From Symmetrospora coprosmae (Eukaryota > Basidiomycota > Cystobasidiomycetes > Symmetrosporaceae): DNA of 64,000 nucleotides. The notes below the pieces were generated by a model, which was not told where the DNA came from, ran no database searches, and saw nothing but the letters and a program-made list of their open reading frames with translations. Positions 21,608-32,580 of this stretch are shown piece by piece. Both the position numbers and the translations under genes were made by a program. Position 1 is the first letter of the stretch; every line of letters begins with the position of its first letter. The stretch covers positions 62,001 through 126,000 of the forward strand of contig VUYT01000033.1 in assembly GCA_008802785.1 (NCBI GenBank), written 5' to 3'.

Positions 21608-24600
21608 ATGCGCAGGCATGGACAACATCGGCCATCTGTCAATGTTGCCCCATCCGCAACGGCGTCGCCTGCGCCTGCGCTGATCCCGGAGACGCCGCCC
21701 TCGTCATGCACGAGCGCGACCGCGACCGTCGAGGCGCGCTCGGTGCTGCCAATCCCCATCAGGCAGGTCTCTCCTCAGCGTCGACGCGCATGCGCTGCTG
21801 TCCTTACTCACTGTGGTTCCACCCGCAGGCAAACCTCAACGTACGACCAGGTCGTCTCCACCTTGTCCGCTATCCGCCCGCTCGCGACCACGTCAACGCG
21901 GAACGTGTCTGAGTGGAGCACAAAGGCCGCAAGACGCTTCTCGACGGGCTTTCTCGCGCGCACAGCTGGATCTGCAAGCGGCACTACATCAGTTCCTGCA
22001 CCGGACGTGGATGTCGGCACCGACTGCGGACTCGGGCTCGGTGACGACGGCGGCGACAGCGGGGACGAGCTTGAGGCTGGCCCCAACACCGCCTCTACTG
22101 CCTCGAACAACGTCAATCAGGAGGAGGATCAGAGTGCAGTCATCTGGTCGACATGGTGCACAGTCGACTCACGGGCTGACAGCGCCAGGACCGAGCGGAG
22201 GCTCCTCATACAGGTCAACCGCGCTGGTGGCGTTATCGTGTGGGATGGGAGCAGCCTGCAGGAGATTGTCGAGGTGCTGCGTCTCCCTGCACAGGCATAT
22301 GGCGGCGTACTCCAGGCCATGGTGTTGCCGGAGGTATCTGAGCAGCACGGCGTGCTATTGGCCATCCTGTGCGCTGGGCGGCCCTTCCAGCTTGTTCGTC
22401 CCAAGCTGACGAATGCAGTGTCTCTACGACAGAACCCATTTCGGCAGCCTGGTCATCTACTCTCTGTCCAGCCACAAAGTCGTGCAAGAGCTACACTTTC
22501 CCCGCACATCTGGCCGCCCAGCTTCGATAGCGGTGAGCTCGCGCTTCATTGCGGTCGGGCACCACTCGCCACCCTCGCTGTCCATTCTGTTGCTGCCCAC
22601 CTTCGATGAAGCACTTTTCTCTCCGCTCAGAGAGGAAGTGGCTGTCAGCTCAAGCACGAAGCATCCGGTATTCGCGCTCAGCCGGTCAGGCAGGATGCTC
22701 GCCTACTCATCCGCGTCTGCCACGCGGGACGGGACCAGCGGCATCATATCTGCCTCCGCAGGGCATGCTGCCAGCGCCTCTCGCTCGACCACTCCCACGG
22801 AGAGAGGCGGCAGCTTCATCCAGGCAGGGCAGTACGCCGGCACTGCTCGGAAGCTCGGAGAAGGCGTCGTGAGCGGGGTTGCCGCGCTGTCTGAGTACGG
22901 CTACTCGACGTACACGAGCTACCAGCAGCAGAGACAGGCACAGGGGAAGGACGCACAGAGCCTGTTGAGCAGGTCCGCTCCGCAGCAGGGGTCCGGGCGG
23001 GGGCACCTTCTGCGCGAGCCGCCGGTTCCAGCTGCATCAGCAGGCGCCCAAAGAGGCGCCACGACCGTTGTGGTGGTCGATCTGCAAGCCTCATGTCGTC
23101 AACCCCGACAGTTTGGCGCTCGTGCCCGCACGGCTCCTGTAGCGCGTCCGCCCACGCTCGCGCTCCAGCCTAGCCCGGACCTCAAGGTCGTCGCGCACTT
23201 CCGGCCGTCCCGGTCCCATCCTATCGTCCTCGTCTCTTTCTCGCCGAGCGGGACCCAGCTCCTGACTGCCTCGAGCGAAGGGAACGCCTTCAACGTCTTT
23301 GAGCTGCGCCCGCCCTCGCCCATGACAGCTTTACAGCCAGAGCCCGCATCCCAGCACCAACGTACCGTACCCAAGGTATGGCACCGCTACCGCCTTCAGC
23401 GCGGCCTCACGCCCGCGCGAGCAGTATCGTGCGCGTGGTCGGCAGATGGCAGGCTCGTAGGCGTCACGACGGCCGGCAAGGGGACCTGCCACATCTTTGC
23501 CATCCTCCCGCAGGGCGGACCCTCAGACACCGGCACGCACGTTGCCTGTGGCGAGCGGATCGCGAACGAGACACTGCTTGCGCCGCTCAGCACGACGCTC
23601 AACTCTATCCGGCGGATTGCGGCGCCTGTGCTAGGGTGGGCTGAGAAGGCAGCGAACGAGGAGGAGCGGATTGCGCGCTGCAGGAGGATCACTTCACCGT
23701 CCGGCGGCCAGTCCGACGAGCTGCCGCCCGCTATAACGCCTCACAGACACCCACTCCCGCCCGCCATACTCTTCCTACCCGCCAGGGACGTGTCGAGCTC
23801 GTTTGCATACGCTGCGCACACCGCTTCTTCTGGTGCAGCATCTAGCGCCGCGTCCCTCAGCAGCAGCGCGTCCCGCGAAGTGCACATGGCGCTCGCGTAC
23901 CAACACACAAACGAGCTGGCCCTGTCTACTCTCATTCTATCAGCCACGTCAGCTGCATCTCCAGCAGGCGTCGTCAACGCCGCGGCTCCCATCGCTAGCC
24001 GAGCTGCCAGCAGCGCCATGAGCGGTCTCTCACAGATGATGAGCATGTCGAGCGCGGCCGGCAGGGCGGGCTACACTGCCGGTGCGGTGTCTGCGCCAGC
24101 CGCGCACGAGCAGACGGAGAACCCGCCCGTGTCAGCCAGGCAGGAATGGCGGGCCTACTGGCCATTGCGCGGCGATGCGGCAGCGGACATGGCTGGTCTG
24201 GTTCAGGGCAAGCTCCACGGCGCACGGACACCGGGAGACGGTCCGAACCGGAAGCTGGCCGGCACTTCGCCGCACCAGGCCGAGATTCAGACACACTCGC
24301 AGCAACCGGGCATTCTGCCCAAGTCGGTTTACCTCTCCGCTCTCTTCCAGTACAGTGTGTACCCGCCCCGCTCGGCGTCTCTCCACAAGACAGGCAGAAG
24401 CACAGATCAGGCTCGCGCTCACCCTCTCGTCGCTGAGGCGTTCGCGAAGGGCGACCTGTCGCTTGCCGGCGTTGGCCTGCGCAAGGTCATTGTCCGCGAG
24501 GAGGTCGCGCATCGCCATCCGGGCGGAGGCAGTGTCGAGAGCGAGTCCGGCGAGCTGCACTCGGCGATGACGACAATTCTCGATTCGCAGTCGCGCAATG

Positions 24601-25634
24601 CTCACATGCGCCCGGACGATATGTCGGGGGAGCCAGGAAAGGCGCACTTGCTTCCGCCTGCACCGGCCTTCCCGAACGGGTACGGTCGTTCCTCATCCAC
24701 CGCTTCTTCCCTGTCGAACCCCGGCTCTACAAGCTGGGGCCCGCTCGCATCCCTGCCCATCCCGATTCCTATTCGTGGCGCGGCGCGGAATGCTCTGGCA
24801 GGTCTGCGCTCGCCGCGCCTGGGCCGGTCAAACGATGCGCTTGGGGCTGAGACGCAGCGCCTGCCGCCGAGCCTATCATTCGAGGACGACGATGCCGTGC
24901 TTACGAGTCGGCCACCTGCGATCGACGAGGAGGAGCCTGTGGACTTGTTCTCTGGGTATCAAGCAGCGCGCCGGCCCGCTCAGCCGTCCCGCAGTGCCAA
25001 TCAGCAGCAGCAGCCGCGTCAGGAGCCCCGTCCCGTCTCGCTGCCATTATCCGCTCATGCTCGCACGCGTACGCACACGCCGTCGCCTTCGTCGCTGGGA
25101 AGAATACCCGAGCTCAGCGTGAATGGCGAGAGCGGGAGCAGTGCCGAGGAGGAGCACAGCCTGAGTGTCGGCAGCAGCCACGGGCATGGACACGGCCGAA
25201 TGGCTGCGAGTCGCGAGGTCGGCATAGCTTATGAGCAGGCGGGAGCAGGGCTCGTGGGCATGCGCGGTGCAGACATGACCCTCGAGATTGGCGCCGGCAA
25301 GGGAGACGAGGACAACAGTATAACGAGGCAGCTCGGCACGACGCTGGGCGAGGTGGAAGGCGGGCCCGCAGAGGAGGAAGAAGAGGAAGGTCTAGGCTGG
25401 AAGCTGGATGGTGTTGACGACGAGCAGGAGGACCCCGCGCTGCCTCTCCCGCTTCCTACGGCCACGGAAAACCGCGGACGCATAATTGCGCCTGCAGTGC
25501 CCACGGCCGACCTCCTCCTCCTGTCGCCGCCCAGCTCGAGCGCGCCTTCTCCCGCTCACCCGGATCTCCTCGCAGCCTCGCCGACGCCTTCTAGCGCGTC
25601 CGCTAGCAAGAGGAAGAAGAACAAGAGACGCTAG
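21608..25634 (+). CDS. BCAS3-like WD40 protein
   Basis: Large WD40-type protein. Exons 21608..22368 and 22433..25634 give about 1320 residues; the intron (64 nt) joins GVLLAIL to THFGSLVIYSLSSHKVVQEL in phase. BCAS3 hallmarks are KVVAHFRPSRSHPIVLVSFS with PSGTQLLTASSEGNAFNVFE (a beta-propeller blade near residue 505), then RLQRGLTPARAVSCAWSADG, and the BCAS3 domain beginning with ANETLLAPLSTTLNSIR. In animals and plants BCAS3 binds phosphoinositides and works in autophagy with PHAF1; the fungal role is not established. Long Ser/Ala-rich insertions and an acidic stretch precede a basic end (SKRKKNKRR). The 5' end is uncertain: the frame from 21608 is open, but a missed intron around 21770-21832 is possible. 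Confidence 0.75.
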
Positions 25635-26658
25635 TCTGCCTGAACAGTCCAGTGCTTCTCGGTATTAGCAGAGTTATGTGGGCGAGGCCTGTTGTCCAAT
25701 CCTTTGTTGTGTTGTGTGATTGCGCCCCTGCTCGGTCCATCGCAGTGCTGTCAGTGTATGTAGCCAGCATCAAGTCAACTGGCCGATTGCGAGTCAATAT
25801 ACATATACAATGCGAACGGTCGTCGATGCAAGAGCCAAGGCCCACTGCGCGAGACTGGAACGGAATGAGGCGCGTATTTTACACGGCACAGACTGAACAC
25901 TGGCAAGACCGCATACAACTAGCTCACGCGCAGGCCAACGTCGGGCCCACAATGGCCTAGATCGAGATCTACATCCTGCGTCGCAAGCGAGGCGGCCAGA
26001 GCTCGTCCATCTTGCCATCTGCCTCGGTGTCGAGGCACGATTGCGGACTCAACTCCCTTTCAAGCGACGACCGGGAAGTGGATGACTGCCGCACGATTTT
26101 CGACCATGTCAAGCGCGAACTTGCGCTTCGCTGCGACAACAAAGCGCTTCTCCAACGGCATCGACCTCCTGTTCTTAGGTGAGCTGCATTGTGAGGGGAA
26201 ACTGCATTGCAGGATTGGGCTAGATTTCTAGAGATGACGGCTAAATGGCTACATATAGTGACGTAACTAGTGTTGGTGCAGGTCGGACTCTGTATCGCAT
26301 GCGATTTGGAAACATGGATCAGCGGTTTGCTTCTTCTTCACGAACGGCCACGCCAGTCCGGGATGTGGTGGAAAGATGCGATGAAAGTGGGAGCGGGGTC
26401 GAGCTCAGAATAATGCCTGATTGTTTAGGTTTAGTGGCAGGCGGTTTCGCCATGTATATTTGTACGAAGACCGTCGTGATAAATTGGAATATTCATCTTA
26501 CAAGGGTGTGTGTGAATACGGAGAGGCGGAATGGAGACGGGAAGGCTGGGAGCGGTGTGAGACTTACGAAGTGCTGTCTTGGCGTATGTTCTAGGTCTTG
26601 GGAGCACGACGTAGTCTGTGTGCACGACCCATGCAGAAGGAGTAGTACGCAAGACGAT
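25635..26658. other. Intergenic stretch, possible small exon on the minus strand
   Basis: About 1 kb between convergent genes. A minus-strand frame at 26060-26168, after an acceptor (AACAG), reads RSMPLEKRFVVAAKRKFALD and ends at a stop; it could be a terminal exon of an unrecognised small gene, but I found no matching upstream exon. Nothing else is visible. Confidence 0.25.
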
Positions 26659-27507
26659 TCAGTCAGACTGGTCTAGCTTTTCCTGCGCTTCAGAGGCAGG
26701 TGAGCGAGCTTTGATGCGGGCGGGAACGAGGCGACGAGGAATGTGGGGAGTGCGGGACATCTCAGAAGAATGCGCCATGAACTCTGTCATCGACCCCGAA
26801 GGGACGTGAGACGGTAACTACGGTGGAAAGATGCGGTGATCAGCGTCTGCGTGCTTGGAGCTGATCAGACCATCTGACACCCAGGAGATCGGCACTCACT
26901 TCCATTAAGTTGTTATACTTGTTTTGTGCAAATTCATCATTGTAGGGAGTGTGTGCGCGTGTGGAGATAGAGGCGGAGGGCGCCTGCAAGGGGATATCCG
27001 AAAATTTCGGGGGATGGCCTTACCTTGAAGGGTTTGAGGGAGCGCTACATGTGGGACTGGGAGGGAGGACGGAAGTGCACAGTGTCAGCCATGCAATCCA
27101 ACGCCCTCTCCTGTCGTATGGGGGATGGTGCGCAGTCAGAGAGAAGATTGATGTGGTCTAAGCATTGCCGGACCCGAGAGGCTTTGCCCTCGCCCCGGCT
27201 CAGCGACTCTAGTTTGATTATGTGATACATGTATGTTTCATCGGGTGTGAGAGTGATGAGGAAGGAAGGCTGGCTGGATGCTGCTCACTCACCCTTGTTG
27301 CGTTTTCCTCTGATATGTCTGGTGGGAGTGGAGCAAAGAGGCGAACTCGGGTCGGGTCGGGGCAGGGCCGGGGCGAGGCAGGGAAGGCACATCATCGCCG
27401 CAGCGTTGCATCGCATCCAAATGCTGCTGCTGAGGGATACAAATGTGACACTGACCTACTCATACACGCGCGTACTGACCATTCTCGAATGCAGTTGAAT
27501 TGGTCAT
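26659..27507 (-). CDS. Candidate small five-exon gene, unknown function
   Basis: Assembled by hand as complement(26659..26817, 26900..26983, 27024..27044, 27293..27318, 27480..27507), 105 residues, with all phases in agreement. It starts MTNSTAFEND, continues RSLKPFKAPSASISTRAHTP and YNDEFAQNKYNNLMELPSH, then VPSGSMTEFMAHSSEMSRTP, and ends with a charged tail (EAQEKLDQSD). No family is recognised. Introns are 161, 248, 40 and 82 nt; the 40-nt one is short for this genome and lacks the usual CTGAC, and two exons are under 27 nt, so details may be wrong. The last two exons are the best supported. No long frame covers this region otherwise. Confidence 0.4.
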
Positions 27508-28261
27508 GATGCGCTCGACGCGCCTTCCGGTCCCTGGGCCCGCGAGGGACCGGCACTTACTACTGACGCGGCATCATACAGACAACAGCCAGGCACAACT
27601 GCGCATGCAAACCAGACACACGCCCATCATACATGCATATGCATGCATGGCTCCCTCGTGGCAGCGCGGCTGACCTAACCCCGCCGCTCCGAACCCAATC
27701 CGAACACCTTCCAGCCCTCGCCCCGCCGCCCTGCCTGCCGCATTCGGCAGCATCTCCATCGATACGGGCAGTGGCTGGCCAGCTGCTATCGCAATATGCG
27801 TTTCCGCGCAGTCCTATACATCATGCACAGAAGCGCACTGGGGCCAGCGTGATTAGTTCGCTATCAGCGGGCTGCAGCTAAGAATATCGCAAACTGGCCT
27901 GGAGAGCGTCGCAAGGCTGCCTGCTCGTTACGGATAACTTCGAGCGCATCTCGTTTATGCACGGTCGCGGATACATGCACCTGTCGTAACAATGTACTGC
28001 GCATACAAATATAGCGTCGCAGCAGGATCGATGCGTCTCTCTTGAAAGGACTGGCCGATGCTTTGCTGCTCTTCTCCTCTTCCACATCAACCTCCAAACG
28101 CACTCCTTCGCACCTCTCAACCTTTGCGCTTTCTTGCTTCTCTCTACGGTCACAGTCTGGTACTGTCAGTCCGTCTATCAGTCTATTACATCCCTTCGAA
28201 CTTCTTCGAGCCAGGTGCCAAGATCTTACACCGCTAGTCCCGCTTGTCCTTACCCGCAAGA
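27508..28261. promoter_or_regulatory. Divergent region before the first GH16 gene
   Basis: About 750 bases. It contains a hairpin (GGTCCCT ... AGGGACC, 27530-27552) and a palindromic ATGCATATGCAT near 27634-27645. Likely promoter for the GH16 gene; the pyrimidine-rich 28070-28250 stretch is probably its leader. Confidence 0.4.
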
Positions 28262-29580
28262 ATGGTCTACTCTACCCTCGTCGCTGCAGCGGCCTCGTTC
28301 CTCCTCGCCAGCACTGTGACCCTCGTGCACGCCGGGAGCGAGATGGACGTCCCAGGCTTGGGCATGCTCAACCGCGCCGCGCCACTCAATCCGTGGAAGC
28401 GAGGGAACAGCAAGACCTTCGGCCTCGTCACAAACTACCAGGGCTCGTCGTTCCTCGATGGATGGTCGGCGTTCTCCTGGGCGGACCCGACGAATGGCCA
28501 GGTCAACGTGGGTGCCCTCGCGAGGGTTGCCGACTGTCTTCGCGCCACCGGGCTGATTTGTCCCTTCTTGCAACTCACTCAGTACAACGACATGGGCTCG
28601 CTATGGAACAAAGGCCTCGTGTACCCGACCGATGCTGGCACCTTGTGAGTAGCGTGCGGCAGCAGTCAGCAGGAACCGTTCTGCGCAGGTGGACTCATTG
28701 CGAGAGCCTCTCCCCACAGTGTCATGAAGGTCGACAATACGAACTGGCTCGCCGAGGGCGCCAACCGCGACTCTGTGCGCATCACGTCCAACCAGGCCTT
28801 CACAAAGGGGCAGCTGCTCATCCTGGACGCCAAGCACATGCCGTACGGGTGCGGGACGTGGCCTGCGTTCTGGACGGTCGGGCAGAACTGGCCGATGGGC
28901 GGGGAGATTGACATTGTCGAAGGGGTGAACAACGGCAACAAGAACCAGATGACGCTGCACACTGCGCCCGGGTGCACCATCTCCGGCGGCGGGTTCGCAG
29001 GGAATGTGCTGCAGCAGTCGTGCAACGCGTTCGAGAATTACAACACGGGGTGCGGGATCCAGGACACGAGCACAAAGTCGTACGGCAAAGGGTTCAACAA
29101 GGCTGGCGGCGGCGTGTACGCGACGCTGTGGAACGACGACGGCATCTCGATCTGGTTCTTCAGCCGCGAGAACGGCATCCCCGCCGACATTGACTCCAAA
29201 GCGCCCAACCCGGCTGGGTGGGGCAAGCCCCGCGCACACTTTGCCAGTGACGGCTGCGACACGGACGACTTCTTCGGAAGCCAGGTGAGTTCCGCTCATC
29301 CTGCTTGAGGAACTCAAGGATCTCCCGGCTGATTTAGCTTTCCTCAGACCATCGTCTTTGACACGACACTCTGCGGCGATTGGGCTGGCGCAACGTACCA
29401 GAGCGGCGGCTGCCCCGGGACGTGCTCGCAGCGCGTCATGAACCCCGCCAACTTCAACGACGCTTACTGGGAGATCAACGTAAGTAGCCGCCATGCTCCT
29501 AGCGCTCTCAGACACGCCCTTGCTGACACCCGCGCGCTTCTCCCCTTATGTCATCACAGTATGTCCGTGTTTATGCGTGA
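28262..29580 (+). CDS. Secreted GH16 endo-beta-1,3(4)-glucanase-like enzyme, copy 1
   Basis: Glycoside hydrolase predicted to cleave beta-1,3 or mixed-linkage glucans outside the cell or in the wall. Exons 28262..28507, 28583..28644, 28720..29284, 29348..29479 and 29560..29580, 341 residues. Residues 1-24 are a signal peptide. The catalytic motif is GGEIDIVEG, with nucleophile Glu165, Asp167 and acid/base Glu170. TWPAFWTVG before it and GGGVYATLWNDDGISIWFFS after it are typical of fungal laminarinase-type GH16. The last exon encodes only YVRVYA. No carbohydrate-binding module or GPI signal is visible. Tandem paralog of the gene at 30829. Confidence 0.92.
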
Positions 29581-30828
29581 GCTCTACACCGCAGAGTGAC
29601 TGCTAGCCGGTGCTGGCACAGTCTGAGCACCGTCCCTATATGCTATCAGTCCTCTCTCGCTGTCTCGGGGCGGAGATCTTTAGACCGAGCAGATCATATA
29701 GGCATTTCCACCTGCGGGGCCGTTCGATATACTCTGGCGCGTAGTGCCTGTTGTTGTCTTTCCAATTCTTCGTGCTTGTGCAAAATAGTCCCTATCAGGC
29801 TCGACGGTGGGACTGACACAGCGACCATCCGGGCCCTGCGCATAGCCCTCGCGATGGGCCAGACACGTCCCGGCACGCAAGGATGGGACGCCCGAACGGT
29901 GAGGGAGAGCACGAGCGGCAGGAGGAGATCCGGGGCGGCGTCAAGCACGTTGTCGAATTGTCAGACAAGGCCTGGCGGGATCAAGTTGCCAGATCAGCGG
30001 GCTGCGCACGGTCCGAGCAGGTCAGTTGTCGCATTGGGTCATCATGCGAGCTCCCTTCCAGGCATCAGAAGGAGGATTGTGTGCATCTTGCCAGCGTTGC
30101 ACACACTACAGTAGTTGCAGGTGTTGCTCTACACCAGGGACCCGGGGTTGATGGCCCTCGCCCGAGCCGCCTGGAGATGGATCCTGGCCCGGCATCAGTG
30201 ACCCGCGATCCAGCCGCCGAGCCTTTCAAGGGAAGGGTATCATAGTGACGTGCAGACATGGTTGCGGACGTCCTCGCCCACCACTGCTGTCTGCTGTGGT
30301 CCGTCGAGTCGAGCGCTGTCCACGCCTCCGAGTCCACGAGGCTGGGTTTCCTCCTCCGGCGATTGTTCCGGAGGTGGCGGGACCCGGAAGAGGCTGAAAG
30401 GCCCAGGCAGGCGCGGCTTTCCTCTTTCTTCCTTCTTTCTGCATCGGTGATGTGATGGATGAACAGGCGAGGCCATGCCATGCACGATGACAATCTACGG
30501 TATCACCCGGGCCACCTGCCTGCTCGAGCCAAAAGAGCCAAGACTCGAGAGAGCCAGACCCGCAATGACGACTGACGCCGTGCCCGCGACTCCTACTTAT
30601 AATGCATGGGCCTGCAGCATCCCTCTCCTCTTCTCTTCCCATCTGCATCTCACAGACCACATCGCATCTTTTTCTTTCTTTCTCAAGCCGGTTGATCTAG
30701 CTCGCCTGCAAGCACAGTCCGGCACTGTCCTTCGTTTCATAGCGCATCTTTCAGCCTCTACCTTCTTCTCGTGCGGGACACCCCTGGCAGAGCCGCTTTC
30801 TCCACTCTATCAGAACCCAGAAATCAAG
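29581..30828. other. Intergenic stretch between the two GH16 genes
   Basis: About 1.25 kb. A TATA-like TTATAAT at about 30598 lies some 230 bases before the second GH16 start. No gene is supported. Confidence 0.4.
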
Positions 30829-32235
30829 ATGATGCACACCACCCTCGCCTCCGCTGCCTTCTTCCTCATCTCGTCAGCCGCCATCTCTGCCGTCAAGGCG
30901 GGCGAGCTCGACGTCCCCGGGTACGACATCATGAACAAGGCCCGGGTCGCGGCCTCGCAGTCGCAGCAGCAGCAGCAGCAGCAGTACAAGCGCGCTCCCA
31001 GCCGGACGTACGGCCTCGTCAAGAACTGGCAAGGTGACGACTTTCTATGGGGCTGGGACTATTTCAACTGGCCGTGAGTCGTCTGCGCATTGCCTGTCTC
31101 TTCCCCAATATCCGCACTCCACGCTAATTCGGCTCGTCCTTTTGGTGCGGCCTCAACGCAGGGACCCGACGCACGGGATGGTCAACTTCCAGGATAGGCA
31201 GAGCTCGCAGGACAAGGGCCTTGCGTACACGACCGACTCTGGCTCATTCATCCTCAAGGTCGACAACTCGAACTGGCTCGCAGACGGGCAGTACAGGGAC
31301 TCGACGCGCATCACATCTAGGGAGAAGTTCAAGCAGGGCCAGCTCCTCATCTTTGACGCCGCGCACGCGCCAACGGGGTGCTCGACGTGGCCGGCCTTCT
31401 GGACCGTCGGACCTGACTGGCCGTACGGAGGGGAGATCGTGAGTTGCCAAGCTGCATCTACGCTAGATCGACGTTCCAGAGCTGACACGCGCTCCTCTGC
31501 TCACTCTAGGACATATTCGAGGCTACCCATACCGCGTCGCTCAACCAGATGACCCTCCACACTCGGCCTGGGTGCGAGATCTCCCAGCAAAACAAGGGCG
31601 CCGGCAAGGTTCTGCACACCTCCTGTGATGCCTTCTACAACGGTGAGCATTCCGTCGTCGTCAATCTGGCATCTTCGGTACAGCGTCTGACTCGCTGCTA
31701 TGCGCTCCCGCAGACAATGTCGGCTGCGGTGTCCAGGATACATCCACCAAGACTGCCGGACGCGGCTTCAACAAGATTGGCGGAGGTGTCTTTGCGACGC
31801 TCTGGAACGAGGACGGCATCTCGGTGTGGTTCTTTGCGCGCAACAACATCCCGCAGGACATCACGAACCGGAACCCCCAGCCAAACCGATGGGGCAAGCC
31901 GCGCGCTCTCTTCAGCAGCGACGATTGCCGCATAAATGATTTCTTTTCAGATCAAGTTTGTTTCCTTCTACTTCTTGTGTCGGCTGCGGAGATCGGTGGC
32001 TGACCGTTGCCCTTTCGTCCCGTCTCTTTTTGGCCACCTTCAGACAATCGTAATCAACACCACCCTCTGCGGCGACTGGGCAGGCAACACGCACAGTCAG
32101 GTTGGCTGCCCAGGAACCTGCGCGCAGACGGTGGCCAATCCGCGCAACATGGACCAGGCGTACTGGGAAATCAACTACGTCCGGCTCTACGGCGCCGTGT
32201 CCATGTCGAGGAGCAACACCAAGTCGGACCTGTAG
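30829..32235 (+). CDS. Secreted GH16 endo-beta-1,3(4)-glucanase-like enzyme, copy 2
   Basis: Exons 30829..31073, 31162..31438, 31510..31642, 31714..31955 and 32044..32235, 362 residues. Signal peptide at residues 1-25, then a polyglutamine tract from CAG repeats (30962-30984) that copy 1 lacks. The catalytic motif is split by an intron: GGEI|DIFEATH (Glu173, Asp175, Glu178). The Trp-rich block TWPAFWTVG and the segment GGGVFATLWNEDGISVWFFA match copy 1. It carries introns after GGEI and FYN that copy 1 lacks, and lacks the copy 1 intron near WEIN. The C-terminus extends 14 residues past the conserved end (AVSMSRSNTKSDL). Same predicted reaction as copy 1; it may differ in expression or substrate. 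Confidence 0.92.
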
Positions 32236-32580
32236 CGCGCGATGGCCACACATCTAATTCTCGTTTCCTTCCTGCTATATAGAGGTAGAGGCAGTTCAGC
32301 TTGTTGTCGGGGATAGATGGAGAGACCAGGGACAAAGAGGGCAACCGGCTACTCTCGCGCGCCGAGCTGGTCTCTCGCGCGGAGAGCTGCTTGTGCTTGA
32401 ATTCTGTGCAATGAAATCATTGCATGAACACATTGTCTTTTCGTTGAAGTCGTCCTGATCATTATTGCCTTCCCGCAATGCGGCCCTGGCGCAGGCGTGC
32501 CTGACTTGCCTCCTCCCTTTCGACTGACCGAGCCCGACACCATAGCAGCATCCAAGCGTGCATAACCGTGTTGCGCCCTC
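32236..32580. other. Short intergenic region before Lunapark
   Basis: About 345 bases with the GH16 3' flank and the Lunapark promoter. Nothing further seen. Confidence 0.35.
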
